A stretch of 64,000 nt of DNA from Microbacterium sp. LCT-H2. GTDB lineage: Bacteria > Actinomycetota > Actinomycetes > Actinomycetales > Microbacteriaceae. The notes below the pieces were generated by a model. The model was not told where the DNA came from, made no database searches, and worked only from the letters and a program-made list of their open reading frames with translations. A program made the translations under genes and the position numbers. This document shows, in pieces, positions 34,312 through 43,960 of this stretch. The stretch lies in NCBI RefSeq assembly GCF_001866135.1, contig NZ_MODW01000007.1, positions 39,660-103,659 of the forward strand, in the 5' to 3' direction. The number at the start of each line of letters is the position of its first letter. The stretch's first letter is position 1.

Positions 34312-35634
34312 GTGTCTGCGACGTGGCACGATCCGCGGGAGGCGTCGCCGACGGCGTCTCGCCTCCTCGTCGAGCGTGCGCACGAGGAGCTCATCGCCGG
34401 CAATCTCGACGATCACCGTCTCCGCGAGGTGCGTCCGCTCGTGCGCGAGTCGTGGGAGCGGTCGTGGCGTCGTCGCGTCGGCCCGGAGGGGCTGCCGCCG
34501 CTCGATCTGCACGAGGACGAGCTCGACGCCTATCGCCTGGCCCATCCGCTCGCCTCCGCGATGGAGATGATCCGCGCGCTGCTGCTTCCCGGTGACTCCG
34601 AGGACTCGGGGGTCGTGATCGCCGTCGGGGACCAGGCCGGGCGCCTGCTGTGGATCGAGGGCGACGCGCAGCTGCGGTCCCTCACCGAGGGCATGGGGTT
34701 CGTCGCCGGCGCGAACTGGGCGGAGGACGCCGTGGGCACGAGCGCCCCCGGTACCGCTCTCGCCCTGGAGCGGTCGGTGCAGATCCGCGGGGCCGAGCAC
34801 TACAACCGGCTGGTGCACCCGTGGTCGTGCAGCGCCGCTCCCGTGCGCGACCCGGAGACGCAGCGGGTCTCGGGCGTGATCGACATCACCGGGGGGCCGG
34901 AGGTGGTGACCCCGCAGGCGCGGCTGCTCGTCGACGCGACGGCGCGAGCGGTCGAATCCGAGCTCCTCGTGGCGCGACTGCAGCGGAGGGCGGAGCCTCC
35001 GGCCCGTCGATCGCCGAACAGGACGACACCGGACGCCCTCGCACGCGCACGACTGCACGTGCTCGGACGCGACCGCGCCCGGCTGGAGACCACGTCGGCG
35101 CATGAGGAGGCGGTCACCGAGCTCAGCGCCCGGCATGCCGCCATCCTCCTGATGCTGGCTGTGCACCGTCAGGGCCTCTCCGCCGACCGGCTCGCCGAGC
35201 TCGTCTACGGTCCCGGCGTCTCTCCGGACACGCTGCGGCCGGAGATGGTGCGCCTGCGGAAGGTGCTGGAGCGGGCGGCCCCCGACCTCGTGCCGGAGTC
35301 CCGCCCCTATCGTCTTCCGGTGCCGCTGGAGACCGACGCCCACGACGTGCTGTCCCTGCTCGACCGCGGGGCTCACCGGGTCGCTCTGACGGCGTATCGG
35401 GGTCCGGTGCTGCCGGAGTCGGCCTCGCCCGGCGTCGAGGAGTTCCGTGACTCGGTCCGTGCGGCGCTGCGGGAGGTCATGCTGTCGGGGGCGAGTCTGG
35501 ACGTGCTGCTCGCCTACGCCGACACCCCCGAGGGGAGCGAGGACGCGGAGGTGCTGCGGCTCGCGTTGGAGATGCTTCCGGCGCGCTCGCCGCGTCGTGC
35601 CGGCCTCGTGACCCGGATCGAGCGCCTCACCTGA
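34312..35634 (+). CDS. AcoR-like GAF regulator without AAA+ domain
   Basis: This 440-residue protein begins with the AcoR/FhlA-like lead (LVRESWERSWRRRVGPE) and a GAF sensor (LLWIEGDAQLRSLTEGMGFVAGANWAEDAVGTSAPGTAL split over residues about 95-150; SVQIRGAEHYNRLVHPW). The sigma54-activating AAA+ module of true AcoR is absent; instead ELSARHAAILLMLAVHRQGL begins a winged-helix-like DNA-binding C-terminus. Similar proteins sit next to alcohol or aldehyde dehydrogenase genes, as here. GTG at 34312 has GGAG upstream. It probably activates the adjacent aldehyde dehydrogenase genes. Confidence 0.8.
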   Translation: MSATWHDPREASPTASRLLVERAHEELIAGNLDDHRLREVRPLVRESWERSWRRRVGPEGLPPLDLHEDELDAYRLAHPLASAMEMIRALLLPGDSEDSGVVIAVGDQAGRLLWIEGDAQLRSLTEGMGFVAGANWAEDAVGTSAPGTALALERSVQIRGAEHYNRLVHPWSCSAAPVRDPETQRVSGVIDITGGPEVVTPQARLLVDATARAVESELLVARLQRRAEPPARRSPNRTTPDALARARLHVLGRDRARLETTSAHEEAVTELSARHAAILLMLAVHRQGLSADRLAELVYGPGVSPDTLRPEMVRLRKVLERAAPDLVPESRPYRLPVPLETDAHDVLSLLDRGAHRVALTAYRGPVLPESASPGVEEFRDSVRAALREVMLSGASLDVLLAYADTPEGSEDAEVLRLALEMLPARSPRRAGLVTRIERLT

Positions 35635-35693
35635 TTCGAATCGCCCGATTGGTCCCATTCCGGCCGCGGATGCAGCACAGTGCGCGATTCGAA
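35635..35693. repeat. 59-bp palindromic repeat, copy 1
   Basis: It begins directly after the regulator's TGA and is bounded by TTCGAATCGC and GCGATTCGAA. A close copy of identical length lies at 37823-37881; the first 25 bases are the same. Confidence 0.85.
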
Positions 35694-35699
35694 CGGGGG

Positions 35700-35737
35700 T
35701 GCAACCGGCTGCAACGTTGCGCACCGGGAGTGCAACG
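35700..35737. promoter_or_regulatory. Candidate operator cluster upstream of aldehyde dehydrogenase
   Basis: Three TGCAAC units (35700, 35710, 35731) include the perfect palindrome GCAACGTTGC (35711-35720). TAGCGT at 35748 may be a -10. The adjacent GAF regulator is the natural candidate to bind here. Confidence 0.5.
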
Positions 35738-35805
35738 GGGAGCGGCCTAGCGTCGAGGGAACACCGCGGCACCGATGCCGCGGCGCCCCGTCGAAGGAGA
35801 CCCCC

Positions 35806-37356
<1,551 letters not shown>

Positions 37357-37367
37357 TCCGCCCGCGC

Positions 37368-37408
37368 CCGGGTGTCGGACGGCGCTCGCCGCGTTGTCCG
37401 GCACCCGG
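37368..37408 (+). promoter_or_regulatory. Intercistronic hairpin
   Basis: CCGGGTGTCGGAC and GTCCGGCACCCGG pair with one mismatch around a 15-nt loop between the dehydrogenase stop and the DUF779 start. It could lower or stabilise expression; there is no T-run. Confidence 0.4.
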
Positions 37409-37427
37409 CACCCCGGAAGGAGTGGCT

Positions 37428-37817
37428 GTGGCCGACCCATCCCCGCCCGCCCGTGTCGCGGTGACCGAGCCCGCCGCCGCGCTCGTCCGCGAGCTCACCG
37501 CGCGGCACGGGCCGCTCATGTTCCACCAGTCCGGCGGCTGCTGCGACGGCTCCGCACCCATGTGCTATCCGGTGGGGATGTTCCTCACCGGGCCCGGCGA
37601 CGTGCTCCTCGGCGCCCTCGACGTCGGCCTCGACGATCCCGTCGAGGTCTTCATGTCGGCCGCGCAGTTCGAGTACTGGAAGTTCACGCACCTGACGATC
37701 GATGTCGTGCCGGGACGCGGCGCCGGATTCAGCGTCGAAGGTCCCACGGGAATGCGGTTCCTCATCCGGTCGCGCATGCTCGACCCCGCAGAGCTGGCGG
37801 GCCTCGGCCTGGCTTGA
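37428..37817 (+). CDS. DUF779 protein
   Basis: This 129-residue protein shows ELTARHGPLMFHQSGGCCDGSAPMC, the DUF779 hallmark with a Cys pair, then FMSAAQFEYWKFTHLTIDVVPG and a short FSVEGPTGMRFLIRSRML. DUF779 genes regularly follow ExaC-type aldehyde dehydrogenases; a role in metal or thiol handling or assembly of that enzyme is inferred only. GTG at 37428 follows GGAAGGAG. Confidence 0.88.
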   Translation: MADPSPPARVAVTEPAAALVRELTARHGPLMFHQSGGCCDGSAPMCYPVGMFLTGPGDVLLGALDVGLDDPVEVFMSAAQFEYWKFTHLTIDVVPGRGAGFSVEGPTGMRFLIRSRMLDPAELAGLGLA

Positions 37818-37822
37818 GGGCC

Positions 37823-37881
37823 TTCGAATCGCCCGATTGGTCCCATTTCGGCCGGAGATGCAGCCAATCAGGCGATTCGAA
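37823..37881. repeat. 59-bp palindromic repeat, copy 2
   Basis: TTCGAATCGCCCGATTGG and CCAATCAGGCGATTCGAA form 18-bp inverted ends with one mismatch. It starts 5 nt after the DUF779 stop and aligns end to end with 35635-35693. Confidence 0.85.
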
Positions 37882-37886
37882 CGGGA

Positions 37887-37892
37887 TACGCT
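37887..37892 (+). promoter_or_regulatory. -10 hexamer for the leaderless phosphatase/arsenate reductase gene
   Basis: TACGCT, 6 nt, then GTG at 37899. It begins 5 nt after the palindromic repeat ends. Confidence 0.55.
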
Positions 37893-37898
37893 GGCCCC

Positions 37899-38303
37899 GT
37901 GAACGCACCACACCGCCCCTCCGTCCTCTTCGTCTGCGTCCACAACGCGGGGCGCTCGCAGATGGCCGCCGGCTTCCTCCGGCACCTCGCCGGCGACCGC
38001 ATCGAGGTGCGCTCCGCCGGGTCGATGCCCGCCGCGGAGATCAACCCCGTCGCAGTGGCGGCGATGGGGGAGGTCGGCATAGACATCACAGCCGAGCAGC
38101 CGAAGGTGCTCACGACCGAGGCCGTGCAGGCGTCGGACGTCGTGATCACGATGGGCTGCGGTGACGCGTGCCCGTTCTTCCCCGGCAAGCGCTACGAGGA
38201 CTGGGTGCTCGACGACCCCGCCGGCCAGGGGATCGATGCCGTCCGGCCGATCCGCGACGACATCCGCGGCCGCATCGAGACCCTCGTGGCCGAGCTGCTC
38301 TGA
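37899..38303 (+). CDS. Low-molecular-weight phosphatase/arsenate reductase ArsC-type
   Basis: This 134-residue protein has the P-loop VLFVCVHNAGRSQMAAG (CX5R), IEVRSAGSMPAAEINPVAV, and DVVITMGCGDACPFFPGKRYEDW with further Cys residues, then DDPAGQGIDAVRPIRDDI. The MGCGDxCP segment and conserved DPAG match thioredoxin- or mycothiol-coupled arsenate reductases rather than tyrosine phosphatases. No ArsR or arsenite exporter is adjacent, so it is an orphan. Confidence 0.85.
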   Translation: MNAPHRPSVLFVCVHNAGRSQMAAGFLRHLAGDRIEVRSAGSMPAAEINPVAVAAMGEVGIDITAEQPKVLTTEAVQASDVVITMGCGDACPFFPGKRYEDWVLDDPAGQGIDAVRPIRDDIRGRIETLVAELL

Positions 38304-38310
38304 CCGGCGC

Positions 38311-39222
38311 TCAGCCCGCCCCGTCGAGCATCGCCTTCGCGGCACGTGTGCGGGTGCGCAGGGCCTCGGCGAGGGCCGCGACCGCGGGGAGCCGCAGCGA
38401 CTCGGGCCGCGCGACCATGTAGTACGGCAGTTTCTCGGCGAAGACCTCGGGCAGCAGGCGCACCAGGTCCGGGTGCCGGTCGGCGGCGAAGCACGGGAGC
38501 AGGCCGATCCCGGCTCCCGCGCGGGTGGCCTCGACGTGCACGAAGACGTTGGTCGAGGTGAGGCCGTCCTGCATGCCGGGGACGAGGCGGCGCGGAAGGT
38601 CGAGCGCGTCCACCTGGAGCATCGAGTCGACGAAGTACACGAGTCTGTGCTGCTCCACCTCGGCGCGCGATGCCGGGGTGCCGGTGCGGACGAGGTAGTC
38701 CCGCGAGGCGTACATGCCGAGGGTGTACGTGCCGAGCTTCACGGCCTGCGCGCGGCGGGTCTGCGGCGCGCCCACGACCACCTCCAGGTCGAGCCCGGCG
38801 CGGTGCTCGGCGGCCCTCCGCGTGGCGGCGACGATCTCGACGGTCAGCCGCGGGTGCGCACGGCGCAGCTCTGCGATCGCGGGGGCGGCGATGTAGGCGC
38901 TGAAACCGTCGGTGGCGGACATGCGCACGACGCCGGCGATCGGATCGGGAGTCTCGCCGGGGGCGGAGTCGAGCTGGGAGAGCGCGGCCTCGATGCGTCC
39001 TCCGGTCTCGGCGGCGGTGCGCCCGAGGTCGGTGAGCTCCCACCCGGAGGCCGATTGCGCGACGACCCGTCCGCCGAGCGCGTCCTCCAGGGCGGCGATA
39101 CGGCGCGCCACCGTCGTGTGGTCGAGACCGAGGTGGGCGGCGGCGCTCGTGTACCGGCCGGTACGGGCGACCGCGAGTAGTACGAGCAGATCGTCGGCAC
39201 GTGGCCTCTTCGCCGCATCCAT
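38311..39222 (-). CDS. LysR-family regulator
   Basis: This 303-residue protein has the N-terminal winged HTH (DLLVLLAVARTGRYTSAAAHLG, DHTTVARRIAALEDALGGRVV) followed by a periplasmic-binding-like effector domain. ATG at 39222 is preferred over 39237 because CATAAT lies 6 nt upstream. It is divergent from the MHS transporter and bdh genes and probably controls them. The effector is unknown. Confidence 0.88.
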   Translation of the reverse strand: MDAAKRPRADDLLVLLAVARTGRYTSAAAHLGLDHTTVARRIAALEDALGGRVVAQSASGWELTDLGRTAAETGGRIEAALSQLDSAPGETPDPIAGVVRMSATDGFSAYIAAPAIAELRRAHPRLTVEIVAATRRAAEHRAGLDLEVVVGAPQTRRAQAVKLGTYTLGMYASRDYLVRTGTPASRAEVEQHRLVYFVDSMLQVDALDLPRRLVPGMQDGLTSTNVFVHVEATRAGAGIGLLPCFAADRHPDLVRLLPEVFAEKLPYYMVARPESLRLPAVAALAEALRTRTRAAKAMLDGAG

Positions 39223-39228
39223 GCTGCA

Positions 39229-39234
39229 ATTATG
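39229..39234 (-). promoter_or_regulatory. -10 hexamer for a leaderless LysR gene
   Basis: On the minus strand CATAAT, 6 nt, then ATG at 39222. Confidence 0.5.
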
Positions 39235-39325
39235 CACAGCAGCTGCGCGGCGCTGGGCATTGCTGCAAGTCGGTCCCCTGCCGACACTGGAACGGATGTG
39301 TCACCGTCGACACCGAAGGAGAGAA

Positions 39326-40711
39326 ATGACCGCCCCCACCCGCGCCTCCGGTCACCCCGCCGCCGCCCCGTCCTCCTCGAAGCTCAAGCGCGTCGTCGCC
39401 GCCTCCATGGCCGGCACCGTCGTCGAGTGGTACGAGTTCTTCCTCTACGCGACCGCCGCCAGCCTCGTTTTCGGGACCTACTTCTTCCCGGCTACCGGAT
39501 CGCCGCTCGACGGCATCATCGCCGCTTTCGTGACATATGCGGTCGGCTTCATCGCGCGGCCGCTCGGCGGCATCGTCTTCGGTCAGATCGGCGACCGCTT
39601 CGGCCGCAAGCCCACGCTGCAGGCCACGATCATCATCGTCGGTGCCGCGACCTTCCTCATGGGGTGCCTCCCTGGCTTCCAGAGCATCGGCTACTGGGCG
39701 CCCGCGATGCTCGTCGCGCTGCGCTTCATCCAGGGCTTCGCTGTCGGCGGCGAGTGGGGTGGCGCGGTCCTCCTGGTCGCGGAGCAGAGTCCCGACCGGT
39801 CGCGCGCGTTCTGGTCGAGCTGGCCCCAGGCCGCGGTTCCCGTCGGCAACCTGCTCGCCACGCTCGTGCTCCTCGTGAGCTCGTGGGCGATGAGCTCGGC
39901 GGCGTTCCTCGAGTGGGGCTGGCGCATCGCGTTCTGGCTCTCCGCGGTGATCGTGCTCGTCGGCTACTACATCCGCCGCAACGTCGAGGAGGCCCCGATC
40001 TTCCTCGAGGCGAAGGCGCAGGTCGAGGCCGAGAAGGCCACCTCCTACGGCGTCGTCGAGGTGCTCCGCCGGTATCCGGTCGGGATCGTGCAGGCGATGG
40101 GACTCCGTTTCGCCGAGAACATCGTCTACTACATCGTCGTCAGCTTCACGATCGTCTACCTGAAGACCGTCCACGAGTACGACACCAGTCAGCTGCTGCT
40201 CGCTCTGCTCATCGCGCACGTCGTGCACTTCGCGGTCATCCCGCAGGCGGGGCGGCTCGCCGACCGCTGGGGCCGCAAGCCCGTGTACCTGACCGGCGCG
40301 ATCCTCAGCGCGACCTGGGCCTTCTTCGCCTTCCCGATGTTCGACACCCTGAACCCCGTGCTCATCGTCCTCGCCGTCACCATCGGCCTCTGCTTCCACG
40401 CGTTCATGTACGCGCCGCAGCCGGCGGTCATGGCCGAGCTGTTCCCGACGCGGATGCGGTACTCCGGCGTCTCGCTGGGGTCGCAGGTCACGGCGATCCT
40501 CGCCGGGTCGCTGGCGCCGATCCTGGCGATCCAGTGGCTCCGGGACTTCGGCTCTTGGCTGCCGATCGCTCTCTACATCGTGTTCGCCTGCATCGTCACG
40601 GCGATCGCGGTACTCTCGCTGCGGGAGACGAAGGGCGTTTCTCTGCAGGCCATCGACGACGCGGATGCCGCCCGCACGAACGCCCGCACCGCGGCTGTGA
40701 GTGCCGCATGA
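39326..40711 (+). CDS. MHS-family (MFS) organic acid transporter
   Basis: This 461-residue protein has 12 membrane segments in the metabolite:H+ symporter pattern: AASMAGTVVEWYEFFLYATAASLVFG, PLGGIVFGQIGDRFGRKPTL, FIQGFAVGGEWGGAVLLVAE, and FPTRMRYSGVSLGSQ. The downstream 3-hydroxybutyrate dehydrogenase overlaps it by 4 nt, so a hydroxy-acid or similar substrate is inferred. The ATG at 39326 follows GAAGGAGAGAA. Confidence 0.9.
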   Translation: MTAPTRASGHPAAAPSSSKLKRVVAASMAGTVVEWYEFFLYATAASLVFGTYFFPATGSPLDGIIAAFVTYAVGFIARPLGGIVFGQIGDRFGRKPTLQATIIIVGAATFLMGCLPGFQSIGYWAPAMLVALRFIQGFAVGGEWGGAVLLVAEQSPDRSRAFWSSWPQAAVPVGNLLATLVLLVSSWAMSSAAFLEWGWRIAFWLSAVIVLVGYYIRRNVEEAPIFLEAKAQVEAEKATSYGVVEVLRRYPVGIVQAMGLRFAENIVYYIVVSFTIVYLKTVHEYDTSQLLLALLIAHVVHFAVIPQAGRLADRWGRKPVYLTGAILSATWAFFAFPMFDTLNPVLIVLAVTIGLCFHAFMYAPQPAVMAELFPTRMRYSGVSLGSQVTAILAGSLAPILAIQWLRDFGSWLPIALYIVFACIVTAIAVLSLRETKGVSLQAIDDADAARTNARTAAVSAA

Positions 40712-41454
40712 CGGATCTGCGCGGACGTCGTGCTCTCGTCACCGGGGGAGCGAGCGGCATCGGTGCCGCCTGCGCGAGAGCCTTCGCGCAGGCGGGCGCC
40801 CGCGTGACGATCGCCGACATCGACGGTGACGCGGCCGAAGCCCTCGCCGACGAGATCGGCGGGGAGGCGTGGCAGATCGACCTCACCGACCGCGATGCAC
40901 TGGCCGCACTCCGCCTCGACACCGACATCCTCGTCAACAACGCAGGCGTGCAGCACGTCAGCCCGATCGACGACTTCGACCCCGCCCAGTTCTCGCTCCT
41001 TCTGCAGTTGATGCTCGAGGCGCCGTTCCTGCTGACCCGCGCCGCACTCCCGGCGATGTATGAGCGCGGCTTCGGACGGATCATCAACATGTCGAGCGTC
41101 CACGGTCTTCGCGCCTCGCCGTTCAAGGCGGCCTACGTGGCGGCCAAGCACGGCCTGGAAGGGCTGTCGAAGGTGACGGCCCTGGAGGGCGCCGCGCACG
41201 GCGTCACGAGCAACTGCATCAATCCGGGCTACGTGCGGACCCCTCTCGTGGAGCGCCAGATCGCCGACCAGGCGCGGGTGCACGGCATCCCGGAGAGCGA
41301 GGTCCTGGAGAAGGTGCTCCTCACCGAAGCCGCGATCAAACGCCTCGTGGAGCCGGAGGAGGTCGCGGGCCTTGCCGTCTGGCTCGCCGCCGACGCCGCC
41401 GGGATGGTGACCGGCGCGAGCTACACGATGGACGGCGGCTGGTCCGCGCGGTGA
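40708..41454 (+). CDS. 3-hydroxybutyrate dehydrogenase (SDR)
   Basis: This 248-residue short-chain dehydrogenase carries LVTGGASGIGAACARAFAQAG (NAD-binding), ADIDGDAAE, ILVNNAGVQHVSPIDDF, INMSSVHGLRASPFKAAYVAAKHGL (Ser-Tyr-Lys triad) and INPGYVRTPLVERQIADQA. The VQHV and LVExQI segments are typical of 3-hydroxybutyrate dehydrogenase, which forms acetoacetate. It is translationally coupled to the transporter. Confidence 0.88.
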   Translation: MTDLRGRRALVTGGASGIGAACARAFAQAGARVTIADIDGDAAEALADEIGGEAWQIDLTDRDALAALRLDTDILVNNAGVQHVSPIDDFDPAQFSLLLQLMLEAPFLLTRAALPAMYERGFGRIINMSSVHGLRASPFKAAYVAAKHGLEGLSKVTALEGAAHGVTSNCINPGYVRTPLVERQIADQARVHGIPESEVLEKVLLTEAAIKRLVEPEEVAGLAVWLAADAAGMVTGASYTMDGGWSAR

Positions 41455-41458
41455 GTCG

Positions 41459-42097
41459 TCACGCCGACGGAGAGGCCGCGGCGAGCACAGCACTCCGCAG
41501 CCAGGAGCGGTAGCGGTCCGGCGACCAGCCGGACTGCCCGACGAGCTGCTGGTGGCTCTCCGGTGAGAGCAGGAACGACAGCACGTCGGCGAGGGCGTCG
41601 CCGTCGTGGTCCGAGTCGACGATGCCCCGGCGCTGCAGTTCCGCCGCGAACCCCCGGTAGTCCGCCGCCCGGTTCGCGAGGATGCGCTGAAGGGCGGCGT
41701 CGACGACCGGATCGGAGAGCGCCGCGCCCAGGAGGACCGTCCAGAGGGCATGCCCCCGCTCGTTCGCGGCGGCGATCTGCGTGATGACCGCGTCGAGGAA
41801 GACGTCGTCCGGCAGAGTCGTCAACCCGGAGCCGGCCTCGGTGTCGGCGAGGGTCTCGGCGGCCTCCGAGCCGGAGAAGGTGACCTCGAAGGCGGCGATG
41901 AGCAACTCCGCCTTCGCCGCCGTGGTCTTCACCGTCTCCGCGGAGACCCCGGCTTCCTTGGCGATCGCGGAGATCGTCGTCGCCTGGTATCCCTGCGCGG
42001 CGAACAGGCGGGCGGCCGCCGCGACGATGCGCGCGCGGGTCTCCTCCGCCTGTCGGGTCCGCAGGGCGGAGCGGTACGGGCGTGCACTCGACGTCAT
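41459..42097 (-). CDS. TetR-family regulator
   Basis: This 212-residue protein has the HTH TRARIVAAAARLFAAQGYQA, then TTISAIAKEAGVSAETVKTTA, and a C-terminal ligand domain (LWTVLLGAALSDPVVDAALQ). It is divergent from the glycosyltransferase and a likely repressor of it. The stop lies 4 nt from the bdh stop. Confidence 0.88.
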   Translation of the reverse strand: MTSSARPYRSALRTRQAEETRARIVAAAARLFAAQGYQATTISAIAKEAGVSAETVKTTAAKAELLIAAFEVTFSGSEAAETLADTEAGSGLTTLPDDVFLDAVITQIAAANERGHALWTVLLGAALSDPVVDAALQRILANRAADYRGFAAELQRRGIVDSDHDGDALADVLSFLLSPESHQQLVGQSGWSPDRYRSWLRSAVLAAASPSA

Positions 42098-42110
42098 TGA
42101 CTTTCCTTTG

Positions 42111-42145
42111 AGGGTTATGAATACTTCAACGGTACAACCAACCCT
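42111..42145. promoter_or_regulatory. Candidate operator between TetR and glycosyltransferase genes
   Basis: AGGGTT at 42111 and AACCCT ending at 42145 are inverted ends around an AT-richer 23-bp centre in the 63-bp divergent gap. Confidence 0.4.
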
Positions 42146-42160
42146 ATCGAGAGAGCCGCC

Positions 42161-43474
42161 ATGTCCCGTTACCTCCTCACCTGCACCCCCGCCCACGGGC
42201 ATGTGCTCCCGCTGCTGCAGGTCGCCAGGCACCTGGTCGCAGGGGGGCACGACGTCCTCTTCCTCACGAGCACCCGCTACGAGGAGCAGGTGACCGCGGC
42301 GGGCGCGCGGTTCCGTCCGCTGCCGGCGGAGGCCGACGTCGATCTCGACGACGCGAACGGCGCGTTCCCCGAGCGTGAAGGACTCACCGGGGTGGCCGCC
42401 CTCCGCTTCGACATGAGCACTCTCTTCATCCGCCCGGGCCGGGCTCAGCTCGAGGCCGTGCGCGTCGAGCTGGCGCGGAACCGCGTCGACGCCGTCCTCA
42501 CCGAGCCGCTGTTCGTCGGTGCGGCGCTGCTGCAGCGGCTGCCGAAGGCCGAACGGCCCCCGGTCGTGGTCCTCGGCATCTTCCCGCTCGGCGCCCGCAG
42601 TGTCGACACGGCCCCGTTCGGGCTCGGAGTCACGCCGATGCGCGGGCTGTTCGGGCGGGTGCGCAACGCCTTCCTCCGTGCCGTGGCGGAGCGCGTGATC
42701 TTCGGCGGCGTGCAGAAGGAGGCCGACGCCATGGCGCGCGAGGCGGTCGGCCGCGATCTCGGCGGTTTCGTGCTCGACTGGGCGGGCCGCGCCGATGCGT
42801 ACGTGCAGTTCTCCGTGCCCGCGTTCGAGTACCCGCGCTCCGACCTCCCGTCGTCCGTGCACTTCGCCGGACCCCTGCCCGCGGCGGCGTCGGCCGTGCC
42901 GCTGCCCGCATGGTGGTCCGACCTGGACGGCCGGCGGCCCGTGATCCATGTCAGTCAGGGCACCATCGCCAACGCCGACTTCGGTCAGCTCGTGCTTCCC
43001 ACGATCGCCGGGCTCGCGGCAACGGACGCCCTCGTGGTCGTCTCCACCGGTGGACGTCCTGTCGACGCGCTCCCGGCGGAGCTCCCGGCCAACGTCCGGG
43101 TCGCCGAGTACCTGCCCTACGACCGGCTGCTGCCGGAGGTCGACGTGTTCGTCACGAACGGCGGTTTCGGCGGGGTGCAGCAGGCCCTTGCCGAGGGCGT
43201 CCCGCTGGTGGTCGCGGGGCAGACGGAGGACAAGGTCGAGGTCTCCGCCCGAGTCGGGTGGACCGGGGTGGGCATCAACCTGCGGACGAATGCGCCGAAG
43301 CCCGGGCAGGTGGCCGAAGCCGTGCGCCGGGTGCTGGCCGACCCGACGTTCCGGGACCGCGCACGGCACGTCGGAGAAGCGATGCGCGCTGCGGACGCCT
43401 GGCGGACGCTCGACGCGGTCCTGGCCGCGGACACCGCGAGCGGGGCCGCGGCCGACAGCTCGATGCACCGCTGA
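42161..43474 (+). CDS. GT1-type (MGT) glycosyltransferase
   Basis: This 437-residue UDP-sugar-type transferase begins YLLTCTPAHGHVLPLLQVARHL. Its C-terminal half has IHVSQGTIANADFGQLVLP, VRVAEYLPYDRLLPEVDVFV and TNGGFGGVQQALAEGVPLVVAGQTEDK, the donor-binding region of macrolide-inactivating and antibiotic glycosyltransferases. The divergent TetR regulator suggests inducible modification of a small molecule such as a macrolide or flavonoid. Confidence 0.88.
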   Translation: MSRYLLTCTPAHGHVLPLLQVARHLVAGGHDVLFLTSTRYEEQVTAAGARFRPLPAEADVDLDDANGAFPEREGLTGVAALRFDMSTLFIRPGRAQLEAVRVELARNRVDAVLTEPLFVGAALLQRLPKAERPPVVVLGIFPLGARSVDTAPFGLGVTPMRGLFGRVRNAFLRAVAERVIFGGVQKEADAMAREAVGRDLGGFVLDWAGRADAYVQFSVPAFEYPRSDLPSSVHFAGPLPAAASAVPLPAWWSDLDGRRPVIHVSQGTIANADFGQLVLPTIAGLAATDALVVVSTGGRPVDALPAELPANVRVAEYLPYDRLLPEVDVFVTNGGFGGVQQALAEGVPLVVAGQTEDKVEVSARVGWTGVGINLRTNAPKPGQVAEAVRRVLADPTFRDRARHVGEAMRAADAWRTLDAVLAADTASGAAADSSMHR

Positions 43475-43592
43475 GCGCCGCGCGGGATAGTGCATTCCCG
43501 TGCATGGACGCAACCGGGTGCAACGTCCGCCGGTATACCATCCGGGTATCGCCACGCAGCGTCAGTCCCCAGCTGACCACGGGCGGGACGGT

Positions 43593-43838
43593 TCAACCGT
43601 CAATGCGGAGGGAACGTCGAATTCCTTTCGATCCCGAGGGGGGATGGGGTGGGCGTCGGTTCCCCAGAACGGCACCCACCCCCACATCGGTCTCCGGCCC
43701 GGCCTTTCTCTCGCGAGCGAGGAGTGCAGAGCCGCGCGTCCAGAGCATCTCGAGGGTGCCGCGCGAGAAGAAGGCGAGCCACGTCCGAGCGAAGGCGATG
43801 AGCACGACGGCCAGGATGACGAACAGGATCGTCGTCAC
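43593..43838 (-). pseudogene. C-terminal fragment resembling DUF418 membrane proteins
   Basis: ILFVILAVVLIAFARTWLAF followed by FSRGTLEMLWTR resembles the final membrane helix and R-G-x-L-E-x-L-W motif of DUF418 proteins. In frame, the sequence upstream is open only to a TAG at 43926-43928, with no domain before it, and the downstream tail is low-complexity. It is probably a remnant. Confidence 0.35.
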
Positions 43839-43898
43839 CAGGGTGTTGTCGAGGGTGCGGGACGCCGGAGTCGGGTCGCCGATGTTCCTGGCGTCTGG

Positions 43899-43916
43899 CA
43901 GGTAAGATGTTACCTG
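43899..43916. promoter_or_regulatory. Palindromic operator candidate upstream of lipoprotein hydrolase
   Basis: CAGGTAA, 4 nt, TTACCTG: a perfect 7-bp inverted repeat 45 bp before the ATG, near the TATACA hexamer at 43927. Confidence 0.45.
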
Positions 43917-43960
43917 CGCATTCCCCTATACAGAGCCAGGTGGAGCGCGGGAAGGGAGAG

